From JACOTV01 sp964445135 (lineage in GTDB: Bacteria > Patescibacteriota > Microgenomatia > UBA1406 > GWC2-37-13), in assembly GCA_964445135.1 (NCBI GenBank), contig CAYUJW010000002.1, positions 1-56,795 of the forward strand: DNA of 56,795 nt. The letters are read 5' to 3'. The notes below the pieces were generated by a model. That model searched no databases, was not told the DNA's origin, and saw only the letters and a list, made by a program, of their open reading frames with translations. Both the position numbers and the translations under genes were made by a program. This document shows positions 17,514 through 24,022 of this stretch, in pieces. Each line of letters starts with the position of its first letter. Position 1 is the first letter of the stretch.

Positions 17514-18260
17514 TTAAAGCTGGACGTATGAGCCGGGCAGTCTGCCAGTCTCGAGCCAGTAGCCGGCGTTGGGGTCGGCCCTCATCTCGCGCCCGAATTC
17601 GGCGTTGTTGCTCGCAAGCCAGCTCATGTCGTGGTGAAACGATTCGTGACCACTCACTTCGTTGGGTCCGAACATCCACATGGCAAGGCCCACGTTGTGC
17701 CACTGGTCGAACTGACCGAGCTCGTTGAGCTTGTCCTTGTCCTTGGGTCGTGGACGGTCCTTCATGATCTGATCGAACTTGTAGTTGAACCAGAGCTTCA
17801 TGATGTAGATGATGACGATCAGCACGAGCGCGATGAGCAGAAGCACTGCAAGAAGCATCAGCGGGTCGTTCCACAAGAAAACGAGAACTTCGATGGCTTT
17901 TGCCACCAAATCAAGTGTGGACATGGTCCACCGGTGGTTTTCCCAGAGGTTTCCAGCGGGAGACCAGACCGAGCCGTCGGCTTCGCTGATTGCCACTTCG
18001 CGGCCGCCGAAGGTGAGGAGCGCATAATAGCGTCCGTCTGCGGGTTGGATGCGTCGCAACGTCGGCTGGTAAAACAATCCGTCGTGCTGGATGGTCGGTC
18101 CCGTGATCACGAGGCCTGCGTGGTAGAGAGCACCGTACATGAAGCGAGGAGTTTCCCCGACTTCAGTTGACGTCGCATGCGCAACGTTCGGAAGCGCGAC
18201 AGCAAGTGCTGCGCCTCCTATGAGACCAAAAAGGCCTCGTCGGCTCATTTGCTGATTCAT
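17514..18260 (-). CDS. secreted/membrane protein of a tandem triplet (paralogue B), possible Tat signal
   Basis: About 248 residues from ATG 18260. The frame runs further upstream, overlapping the previous gene, but MSRRGLFGLIGG (twin-arginine-like, cleavage near VAHA) marks the real N-terminus. An extracytoplasmic domain follows (TLRRIQPADGRYYALLTFGG, compare RIERGGSYFAFFATPNG in paralogue A), then one or two membrane segments (~115-155) and a longer C-terminal tail with FNYKFDQIMKDRPRPKDKDK and GHESFHHDM. The tail differs from A and C, but EFGREMRADPN echoes their FR-EL motif. The Shine-Dalgarno sequence is weak (AAAGG). Function unknown. Confidence 0.75.
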   Translation of the reverse strand: MNQQMSRRGLFGLIGGAALAVALPNVAHATSTEVGETPRFMYGALYHAGLVITGPTIQHDGLFYQPTLRRIQPADGRYYALLTFGGREVAISEADGSVWSPAGNLWENHRWTMSTLDLVAKAIEVLVFLWNDPLMLLAVLLLIALVLIVIIYIMKLWFNYKFDQIMKDRPRPKDKDKLNELGQFDQWHNVGLAMWMFGPNEVSGHESFHHDMSWLASNNAEFGREMRADPNAGYWLETGRLPGSYVQL

Positions 18261-18318
18261 GTTTATCATTACCTTTCGTTGGCTAATTGTTTCTGGTTTC
18301 CCGCCAGAATTTTTCCGC

Positions 18319-19020
18319 CTAGGGCATGACCCAGATGCCTTGGTTGGCACCGAGTTCCGTGAGACCTGGATATTGCCGAAGCTCTGCTCGGAAATCGGGC
18401 TCGGCATTGAAGGTCTCCGTGAACCAGGTTGGGTCACGCTTCCACGCGCCGGCCTCGATCTGCGTCTGCTCCATGTTTCGTCGACCCTTGGGGGTCTTCG
18501 GAGCTTTCCAGATCCAGATGAGAATCAAGATCGAGAGCACCACGGCAAACAGCACCGCAAGTGCGATCACGATTTTTACCAGAAGAATGATGAGTTCCGC
18601 CAGCCAAATGCCGTTTTCCGTGGCGTCGGCCAGGGTGGCCGGGTGCCAGGTGGCAGAATTGTAGTAGTCGTTTACCACCCACAAGATGTCATCGTCCTCA
18701 GAGGCTGCCCAGAGGCGGCCGTTCGGAGTGGCGAAGAAAGCGAAATAGCTCCCTCCGCGCTCGATTCGGATGATCGTGGGCGTCCAACGGACTCCATTGG
18801 TGACCACACTGGTCCATTGAACCGGATACCCCGAAAGGTACACGGATGGAATGGCGGACTGCCAGTCGGTTGCAGAAGCAGTGCTCTGCGTGGAAAAAAC
18901 CGAAGACGCGCTGTCTGCGGTTTGGTTAGCAGCGGCGGGGCTGCCGTATGTGGCGACTGCGGGTGCAGTCACCAGCGTCACTGCGCAAAGCAGATGACGT
19001 GGCTTCAATCTTCTGAACAT
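18319..19020 (-). CDS. secreted/membrane protein of a tandem triplet (paralogue A)
   Basis: 233 residues. A Sec-like signal peptide (residues ~1-31) leads to an extracytoplasmic domain with DWQSAIPSVYLSGYPVQ, TPTIIRIERGGSYFAFFATP and DDDILWVVNDYYNSATW. One membrane segment (~140-168) precedes a basic stop-transfer (KAPKTPKGRR) and a tail with FNAEPDFRAELRQYPG ending GIWVMP. It is clearly homologous to the gene at 16703-17356 over its whole length. It heads the three-gene run, with 58 bp to the next gene. It has a strong Shine-Dalgarno AAGGAGG 11 nt before the ATG. G/C-ending codons are visibly more common than in surrounding genes. No known family is recognised. Confidence 0.78.
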   Translation of the reverse strand: MFRRLKPRHLLCAVTLVTAPAVATYGSPAAANQTADSASSVFSTQSTASATDWQSAIPSVYLSGYPVQWTSVVTNGVRWTPTIIRIERGGSYFAFFATPNGRLWAASEDDDILWVVNDYYNSATWHPATLADATENGIWLAELIILLVKIVIALAVLFAVVLSILILIWIWKAPKTPKGRRNMEQTQIEAGAWKRDPTWFTETFNAEPDFRAELRQYPGLTELGANQGIWVMP

Positions 19021-19115
19021 GATATTGGTGCCTCCTTATGCACCTAGCACAAACTCCCGCTTTGGAGCTGTGCCTTTTTTGAGTCCTCATCCTTGAGGCA
19101 ATTGACCCATCCTTA

Positions 19116-19239
19116 GGTCACTCTGAAAACACACATAGTTTAATGTGGAAATGTGAGAATGTGGAAATATGAAAATGCGACGCAAAATGAATATTACAGT
19201 TACTTTTCGTAATTTTCACATTGTGCTTTCAGAGTGACC
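19116..19239. repeat. 124-bp segment bounded by 18-bp inverted repeats
   Basis: GGTCACTCTGAAAACACA (19116-19133) is the reverse complement, with one mismatch, of TGTGCTTTCAGAGTGACC (19222-19239). The interior is A+T-rich and contains repeated GTGGAAAT/GTGAGAAT units. No transposase gene lies inside, so it may be a MITE-like insertion or a large cruciform. Confidence 0.55.
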
Positions 19240-19423
19240 CAAAGTAGTAAATAAATACTATCGGATTAAATGCTTAAGGAATAATGTCCCAAAAGAAGAG
19301 ATAAAAGATATTAATAATTCCCTGATTGTAAATGTTCGTGTTGGGGCATATGAAGATCAATGCAAGCTTGATTTGATAGGCCAAAACACTCAATGCGTAC
19401 GCAGTGCTCGCACCCCCACTTAA
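19238..19423 (+). pseudogene. possible gene remnant, 61 codons without a start
   Basis: After a TGA inside the right inverted-repeat arm, a frame with protein-like composition runs to TAA at 19423 (it includes KEEIKDINNSLIVNVRVGAY and EDQCKLDLIGQ). It has no ATG, GTG or TTG early in the frame. It may be the 3' part of a gene cut by the inverted-repeat segment. The family is unknown. Confidence 0.25.
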
Positions 19424-19551
19424 GCCATGCAAACCGGCTCAGAGTGAATGCGCGTACAGCATAGGCATACAGCCGATATTATACCATTATTATAGGCTGT
19501 ATTCAAGGCAGCAGCCTTTGAAATAATATGGCTACGGTTATCATGAGCATC

Positions 19552-19581
19552 GTCATCCCCGACCCCGATTAGGGAATCCAG
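19552..19581 (+). repeat. REP-like dispersed repeat, diverged copy
   Basis: GTCATCCCCGACCCCGATTA, then GGGAATCCAG: an imperfect palindrome of the same family as the copies at 19614, 19693, 20018, 20212 and 50537. Confidence 0.7.
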
Positions 19582-19613
19582 GACGCGTGAGTCGTGCATG
19601 TGGCGCAGGGGCA

Positions 19614-19640
19614 CTGGATTCCCGCTTTCGCGGGAATGAC
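19614..19640 (+). repeat. REP-like 27-bp palindromic repeat
   Basis: CTGGATTCCCGCTTTCGCGG followed by GAATGAC. The palindrome ATTCCCGC-TTTC-GCGGGAAT is perfect. Identical cores occur at 20018-20044, 20212-20238 and 50537-50563. Confidence 0.85.
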
Positions 19641-19692
19641 AAAAGGAGGACGGGGAATGACAAAAAAGGGTGGCGGTTGTTGTACACACATC

Positions 19693-19721
19693 GTCATTCC
19701 CGACTCCGATCGGGAATCCAG
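19693..19721 (+). repeat. REP-like dispersed repeat, opposite orientation
   Basis: GTCATTCCCGACTCCGATCG then GGAATCCAG: the same repeat family on the other strand with a different loop. Confidence 0.75.
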
Positions 19722-19725
19722 AATG

Positions 19726-20004
19726 TTAAAGACTTGGATATAAATCAATCCAATTCGGATTATGTTCTTCTATCAACTTGAGTTTCCAAGTCCGATTCCA
19801 TTTCTTGAGCCGCTTCTCTCTTTGTATCGCAGACTCAATTGATTCGTGGGCTTCAAAGTACACGAGAAGATGAGTATGGTACTGTTTTGTAAACCCATCA
19901 TTTATATCGCTTTTGTGCTCATACACGCGGCGTTTAAGATTGTTTGTGACTCCAATATAGAGCGTGCCGTTTCTCTGGCTTGCGAGAATATACATTGCAT
20001 ACAT
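19726..20004 (-). CDS. GIY-YIG domain nuclease-like protein
   Basis: About 92 residues, one complete GIY-YIG domain: MYILASQRNGTLYIGVTNNL supplies the YIL/YIG motif, RRVYEHK the conserved Arg, and YFEAHESIESAIQREKRLKKW the C-terminal helix with the catalytic Glu. Such stand-alone domains are frequent, often multicopy, and of unclear physiological role (DNA repair or selfish element). The gene is embedded between dispersed palindromic repeats; the frame upstream of the ATG at 20004 is only the translation of such a repeat and is excluded. An in-frame ATG three codons later is an alternative start. Confidence 0.88.
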   Translation of the reverse strand: MYAMYILASQRNGTLYIGVTNNLKRRVYEHKSDINDGFTKQYHTHLLVYFEAHESIESAIQREKRLKKWNRTWKLKLIEEHNPNWIDLYPSL

Positions 20005-20017
20005 GAAGCGTATGATA

Positions 20018-20044
20018 CTGGATTCCCGCTTTCGCGGGAATGAC
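20018..20044 (+). repeat. REP-like 27-bp palindromic repeat
   Basis: Identical to 19614-19640. It lies immediately upstream of the GIY-YIG start. Confidence 0.85.
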
Positions 20045-20089
20045 AAAGGGGCTGCGGGAATGACAAATTACCTACGCTATCGTAATTCC

Positions 20090-20257
20090 CCGTTTGGCAG
20101 TACTTTTTCGACTTGGCCAATGCGCCCATGACAGGCGGCCACGCAGGAAAAATACGCCAAACAAAAATATGGCTTGGTGGGTCTGTAATTTTGCACATGG
20201 CAAGGGGGGCACTGGATTCCCGCTTTCGCGGGAATGACAAAGGGGCTGCGGGAATGA
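20090..20257 (+). repeat. ~165-bp dispersed repeat, copy 1
   Basis: It shares a long alignment with 50417-50583: CGTTTGGC-GTACTTTTTCG, AAATACGCCAAACAAAAATA, TTTTGCAC-TGGC and the 27-bp palindrome at its right end. GTTTGGC and GCCAAAC within it can pair. No coding frame is conserved between the copies. Confidence 0.8.
20212..20238 (+). repeat. REP-like 27-bp palindromic repeat
   Basis: Identical core to 19614-19640, forming the right end of the ~165-bp repeat. Confidence 0.85.
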
Positions 20258-20298
20258 TATAGGGGTGCGCGGGCAGGTCCCGACCTTAGCCCATTCCA

Positions 20299-20721
20299 TC
20301 ACTGGGGCGTTGATCCAACCCGCTCGAGTACCCATTTCGTAAACTCGGGAGTGCAGGCCATGGTGGACAGGCGAGACAGTCGGACAAGTGGAAAATCAGC
20401 AAAAAGCCCAGATTCTTTGACCTGACGAAGCGTCACCTGACGATCTGCAGGATAGGTGCAGATATAGCGAACATCGGCCACCCAGCTGATGCCTCGCGGA
20501 TCATTTTCATCTTTTTTCGGAACGCTTACCACTTCCCCCATGCCCACAATTGCCGCCTGGCCTTGTGAGTGATAGATAAACACCCGATCCCCTACTTTCC
20601 AGCTTTTGATCACGGCAATTGCCGTATAGTTATGCACTCCGTCCCAGTGCGTCGTGCCTTCGCGCTTCAAGTCGTCAATCGAATAAGTTTGGGGATCTGT
20701 CTTGGCGAGAAAGTAATTCAT
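20299..20721 (-). CDS. EVE-domain protein
   Basis: About 140 residues, a single EVE domain. MNYFLAKTDPQTYSIDDL, WDGVHNYTAIAVIKSWKVGD, VFIYHSQGQAAIVGMGEV and LVRLSRLSTMACTPEF match the family's order of motifs (it begins like the 'YWLFKSEP...WDGVRNYQARN' type). EVE domains are PUA-like and bind modified bases in nucleic acids; some are linked to restriction or RNA-modification systems. No such partner is adjacent here. The upstream extension of the frame is not used: ATG 20721 follows a TACAAT box (20734-20729, minus) after 7 nt. Confidence 0.92.
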   Translation of the reverse strand: MNYFLAKTDPQTYSIDDLKREGTTHWDGVHNYTAIAVIKSWKVGDRVFIYHSQGQAAIVGMGEVVSVPKKDENDPRGISWVADVRYICTYPADRQVTLRQVKESGLFADFPLVRLSRLSTMACTPEFTKWVLERVGSTPQ

Positions 20722-20728
20722 GAGAGTT

Positions 20729-20734
20729 ATTGTA
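20729..20734 (-). promoter_or_regulatory. -10 box (TACAAT) of the EVE gene
   Basis: It lies 7 nt before the ATG at 20721, consistent with a leaderless transcript. Confidence 0.55.
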
Positions 20735-20758
20735 GCATCTGCTTTGATGAGTTTGAGG

Positions 20759-20792
20759 TAAAAAAGGCGGGCTGACTTTATGTCAGCCCGCC
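20759..20792 (-). terminator. intrinsic terminator of the nitroreductase gene
   Basis: GGCGGGCTGAC-TTTAT-GTCAGCCCGCC forms a perfect 11-bp stem, followed on the minus strand by a T run (A run at 20759-20765). It lies 26 bp past the nitroreductase stop, ahead of the EVE gene. Confidence 0.92.
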
Positions 20793-20817
20793 AAAGTGCC
20801 AATTGGTATTTTTGTGA

Positions 20818-21453
20818 TTATGCCTTGATAACCACGTCTTTAGTGGCAAAGCGGACTTTTGGCTTTTTGGAATACTCATCTTCATCAGATCGATGACCGA
20901 GTGCCAAGATCACGACTGATGCCGCGCCACGCGCCTTAAGACCGAGAATTTCATCAAATTGCGCCCGGTCAAACCCACCCATTGGCGAATTGTCAATTCC
21001 CATGGTTGAGGCGGTAGTTATCATGGTGCCCAGGGGAATATATACTTGTGAGGTGGCCCAATGAATACGTGCTTGCTCATCCATGCCAGATAGAAACGCC
21101 ATGAGCGCATCCTTAAATCCTGATAAATCATCAGAACTTGTGCCAGTTGCAAGCGCCGTTTCATCAACGAGTTGTTGGGCTAATCCTTCGTCAATATCTG
21201 TGCGACGCGCCAACACCAACAAGTGTGAACATGTCTTAATTTGGGGTTGATTCCACGCAGCGTCTGACAACTTGGCTTTCGTCTCATCGTTTGATACGAC
21301 GATTATTTTCCATGGTTGCAAACCGTACCATGATGGAGCCAGTCTCCCCGCTTCGAGTATCTCATCGAGTTGCTCGGTGGAAATCTTTTTTGTAGAATCA
21401 TATACTTTGACTGCAGCTCGCCATGCGAGTGCGTCGACTGTTTTATTGGACAT
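20818..21453 (-). CDS. nitroreductase-family FMN oxidoreductase
   Basis: 211 residues. The N-terminal AWRAAVKVYDSTKKIS, the active-site segment ILEAGRLAPSWYGLQPWKII (FMN-binding R and the S--G-QPW motif), the substrate/FMN region DNSPMGGFD and the C-terminal ASVVILALGHRSDED are typical of the nitroreductase family, which uses NAD(P)H to reduce quinones or nitro compounds. The gene is divergent from an HxlR-type regulator, a common arrangement for redox-responsive oxidoreductases. ATG 21453 is chosen because the family N-terminus begins there; the longer upstream frame would overlap the regulator's promoter. A strong terminator follows. Confidence 0.93.
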   Translation of the reverse strand: MSNKTVDALAWRAAVKVYDSTKKISTEQLDEILEAGRLAPSWYGLQPWKIIVVSNDETKAKLSDAAWNQPQIKTCSHLLVLARRTDIDEGLAQQLVDETALATGTSSDDLSGFKDALMAFLSGMDEQARIHWATSQVYIPLGTMITTASTMGIDNSPMGGFDRAQFDEILGLKARGAASVVILALGHRSDEDEYSKKPKVRFATKDVVIKA

Positions 21454-21492
21454 AAATAGAGTGGAGTTAAAAATGAATAATGCTATATTTAG

Positions 21493-21504
21493 TATAGTAC
21501 TATA
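21493..21504. promoter_or_regulatory. palindromic operator TATAGTACTATA between divergent genes
   Basis: Perfect 12-bp palindrome midway between the nitroreductase start (21453) and the HxlR-type start (21527), overlapping likely promoters of both. It is a probable binding site for the adjacent regulator. Confidence 0.5.
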
Positions 21505-21514
21505 TATTCTATAG

Positions 21515-21520
21515 TATAAT
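21515..21520 (+). promoter_or_regulatory. -10 box (TATAAT) of the HxlR gene
   Basis: TATAAT, 6 nt before the ATG at 21527; leaderless start expected. Confidence 0.65.
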
Positions 21521-21526
21521 AGAGAC

Positions 21527-21859
21527 ATGTCAATAGACAATAGTCACACATCATGTATTTTGGCGGCCACCCGCATCATCGGAGACAAGTGGAATCCACG
21601 CATTCTGTATGCCCTCTCAATTGGGGCAAATGGGTTTTGTGCCATTCAGCGTGAGCTTGACGGCGTCAATCCTCGCACCTTATCCAATCGCCTAAACGCC
21701 TTGGAGCGCGACCAAATTATCACCAAATCACACGACGAATCCCCCCATAAGACCAGCTACACTCTCACCGAGCAAGGCGCTGCACTGCTGCCAATTCTGA
21801 CACAGATGGCCAGCTGGAGCGCCACCTACCACCCAACAAACAACTCCTCTGGTGTGTGA
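21527..21859 (+). CDS. HxlR-family winged-helix regulator
   Basis: 110 residues. CILAATRIIGDKWNPRILYAL matches the family opening (C-----l-vigGKW---IL--L), followed by FCAIQRELDGVNPRTLSNRL (recognition helix), LERDQIITKSHDESP and YTLTEQGAALLPIL. The conserved N-terminal Cys (residue ~10) is the redox/electrophile sensor in several HxlR members. It probably controls the divergent nitroreductase gene through the palindrome in the 73-bp gap; this target is inference from arrangement. The mRNA appears leaderless. Confidence 0.93.
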   Translation: MSIDNSHTSCILAATRIIGDKWNPRILYALSIGANGFCAIQRELDGVNPRTLSNRLNALERDQIITKSHDESPHKTSYTLTEQGAALLPILTQMASWSATYHPTNNSSGV

Positions 21860-21931
21860 TATGGGCGCAGTATTTACTACAGGTCTAATCCAAAGTAATC
21901 ATGAGCACTTCTCATATGGTGCTTTTTCGTC

Positions 21932-21937
21932 TATAAT
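21932..21937 (+). promoter_or_regulatory. -10 box (TATAAT) of the aminotransferase operon
   Basis: TATAAT ends 5 nt before ATG 21943; leaderless start expected. It is the only promoter-like element before the four-gene plus-strand operon. Confidence 0.6.
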
Positions 21938-21942
21938 AGCGC

Positions 21943-23043
21943 ATGACAACAATCTCAAGTCCATTTTTTGATCAACAAGAAATCGATGCAGTCGCCGCAG
22001 TTATGCGCGCGGGCAATATTGTGCAGGGTGAACAATGCAAATCGTTTGAAAAAAGCGTTGCTGATTATTGTGGTAGAAAATATGCAGTTGCCACCTCAAG
22101 CGGGACTACTGCAATGTTGCTTGCTGCTCAAGCCCTTGCGGTCAGCAAAAATAGTAGCTTTATCACTACTCCATTTACATTTGTTGGTACCGTAAATCCA
22201 TTGCTCACCCTTGGCGCGAGACCAATTTTTGTTGATATCAATGAAGATGACTATTGTCTTGATGCGACTCAGATTGAAGATCGATTGTCCGATGATACTG
22301 ATTTGATTATTCCGGTCGATCTCTTTGGACAAGTGTGTCAGATGGACGCAATCATGGATGTGGCCAAACGACACAATCTACTTATTCTTGAGGATGCATG
22401 TCAATCATTTGGAGCAACATACCAAAATAAAAAAGCTGGCGCATTTGGTGATATTGGCGCATTTTCTTTTTATGCTACAAAAACAATTACGACAGCAGAG
22501 GGCGGAATGATTGTGACGGACAATGAGCACTATGCCAATCAAATTCGGGAATATCGAAATCATAATCAGAGTGATTTGGGTGACTACAATTATTTGGGTA
22601 TTGGGGGCAATTATCGAATGACAGATATTGCCGCGGCAATCGGACTAGTTCAGCTTGGTAAAATTGACACCATACTATCCCGACGTCGTGCAAACGCACA
22701 AGTCTATATTCGTGAATTGGCAAATATTGAAGGGATCCACTTACCCCGCACAAATCCAGAAGGTGATCACACATACAATCTTTTTTGTATGCGTGTTGAT
22801 TCTGCACACCGAATTGGTCGCGATGCGTTGGTACAAGTACTTCGCGCAAACTACGTAGAAGCGAAAGTGTATTACCCCCGGGCACTTCATGAATATGCAT
22901 TTATGGCACATTATGGTTATAAAAAGGGCGACTTTCCCGTGGCTGAAAAAGCAGCAAGCGAACTGATTGCGATTCCTGTGCACCCTTCACTTCGTGATGA
23001 AGAAGTGCTGCGCATTGCGGCAATTATTACAGACAACTCATAA
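21943..23043 (+). CDS. DegT/DnrJ/EryC1/StrS-family sugar aminotransferase
   Basis: 366 residues, full length. TSSGTTAMLLAAQAL binds the PLP phosphate, ILEDACQSFGA supplies the Asp (151) and Gln (154) contacts, and FSFYATKTITTAEGGM holds the PLP-binding Lys at residue 180. The C-terminal IAIPVHPSLRDEE is also typical. Family members transaminate keto groups on nucleotide sugars or cyclitols, usually with glutamate or glutamine. It is the first gene of a plus-strand run with an oxidoreductase (1 bp apart), a glycosyltransferase-like protein and a kinase. In such pairs the Gfo/Idh enzyme makes the keto sugar that the aminotransferase uses. The exact substrate cannot be read. Confidence 0.95.
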   Translation: MTTISSPFFDQQEIDAVAAVMRAGNIVQGEQCKSFEKSVADYCGRKYAVATSSGTTAMLLAAQALAVSKNSSFITTPFTFVGTVNPLLTLGARPIFVDINEDDYCLDATQIEDRLSDDTDLIIPVDLFGQVCQMDAIMDVAKRHNLLILEDACQSFGATYQNKKAGAFGDIGAFSFYATKTITTAEGGMIVTDNEHYANQIREYRNHNQSDLGDYNYLGIGGNYRMTDIAAAIGLVQLGKIDTILSRRRANAQVYIRELANIEGIHLPRTNPEGDHTYNLFCMRVDSAHRIGRDALVQVLRANYVEAKVYYPRALHEYAFMAHYGYKKGDFPVAEKAASELIAIPVHPSLRDEEVLRIAAIITDNS

Positions 23044-23044
23044 T

Positions 23045-24022
23045 ATGAAAAATTTAGCATTCATTGGCTGCAATCATATTTTTAAAAAACATAAAGCAGC
23101 AATAGATCAGGTTGAAGGACTTCGAATTATTGCCGTTTCTGATGTTGATGAAAGAGTGCTGAACGAGCAAGTTGAGATGCTTGCTTGCGAAGGCTTCTCT
23201 GATTATCGTGAAATGATTGCAAAGCTTGGCGCAAACATTGATTATGTGGTGATTGCAACTCCAAGCTTTCTGCACTACGAGCAAGCTCAGTATGCGCTGC
23301 GCCACGGTTGTCATGTGCTGCTTGAAAAACCTCCGGCACTTACCTACACAGAATTTCAAAACTTATTGACGGTTGCAAAAGAACACAAGAGACAATTGTA
23401 TTCTGTGTTGCAGCTGCGGTATGACCCGACATTTCTGATTGTTGCGCGCGCCATCCAAGCTGGTCTTATCGGGACAGTCACAGCAACGTCGCTTTCGGTG
23501 CTCTTTCAAAGAGATCGTGCATACTTTGATTCATGGAGATCAGATGTAAAAAAAAGCGGCGGTATTTTGTACGATATCGCCATTCATTATCTTGACTTTT
23601 TGCTCGGCGCTATGGGTGATGAAATTTCATCCTCCGTCACCAAAACCTATTCCCATTTAAATCAAGCAATGTATGATACCGTGCATTCGATTGTTGATTA
23701 TAAAAACGGCGCATCTGGGTCGATCTTTGTGACGGCCGCAGCACAACCTAAGACACTTGGAACCAACCTTACGCTTCTTGGAACGCATGGCAGTATTGTT
23801 TTGGGCGGATTACAGCTTAACTCCATTGAGCGAGTTGAATTTACAAGCGAGGCCAACCGCGCACAATGGGATAAATTGGTGGCCGAGATGAAGGGTGCAA
23901 ATAAGCAAGAACAAAATGCCTTTACGTTGATGTATCGGGACTTGCTGCTTGGACATGGCGTGGAAATTATGAGCGTTGCTCCAGTCATGCGATCGTTGGA
24001 AATAATAACAAACAGCATATGA
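23045..24022 (+). CDS. Gfo/Idh/MocA-family NAD(P)-dependent oxidoreductase
   Basis: 325 residues from ATG 23045, one base after the stop of the aminotransferase gene. The Rossmann segment is slightly unusual (LAFIGCNHIFKKHKAAI instead of GxGxxG). VIATPSFLHYEQAQYALRHG and HVLLEKPPALTYTEF, with the catalytic EKP Lys, are clear, as is SGGILYDIAIHYLDFLLGAMG with the Asp/His pair that binds substrate. The family oxidises hydroxyls of sugars, nucleotide sugars or inositols. Its coupling to a DegT aminotransferase suggests amination of a ring carbon. The loss of the usual glycine-rich loop means cofactor binding should be looked at. It overlaps the next gene by 4 nt. Confidence 0.93.
   Translation: MKNLAFIGCNHIFKKHKAAIDQVEGLRIIAVSDVDERVLNEQVEMLACEGFSDYREMIAKLGANIDYVVIATPSFLHYEQAQYALRHGCHVLLEKPPALTYTEFQNLLTVAKEHKRQLYSVLQLRYDPTFLIVARAIQAGLIGTVTATSLSVLFQRDRAYFDSWRSDVKKSGGILYDIAIHYLDFLLGAMGDEISSSVTKTYSHLNQAMYDTVHSIVDYKNGASGSIFVTAAAQPKTLGTNLTLLGTHGSIVLGGLQLNSIERVEFTSEANRAQWDKLVAEMKGANKQEQNAFTLMYRDLLLGHGVEIMSVAPVMRSLEIITNSI

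Larger units (their letters stand above)
19021..19725. other. 705-bp stretch: leader of the triplet, inverted repeat, gene remnant, dispersed repeats
   Basis: From left to right: Shine-Dalgarno and small hairpins upstream of 19020 (CCTCA-TCCT-TGAGG near 19086; TGACC-N8-GGTCA at 19103-19120), an 18-bp inverted repeat pair (19116-19239), AATGTGGAAA-type direct repeats, a frame fragment (19238-19423), and dispersed repeats from 19552. Confidence 0.55.

Noticed and set aside
18259..19047. 262-codon plus-strand frame opposite the triplet gene A
   Set aside because: Shadow frame caused by G/C-rich third positions; the minus-strand gene has signal peptide, Shine-Dalgarno sequence and a paralogue.
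20005..20046. N-terminal MSFPRKRESS extension of the GIY-YIG protein
   Set aside because: It is the in-frame translation of the REP-like palindrome; similar SRESGNP peptides appear at every copy.
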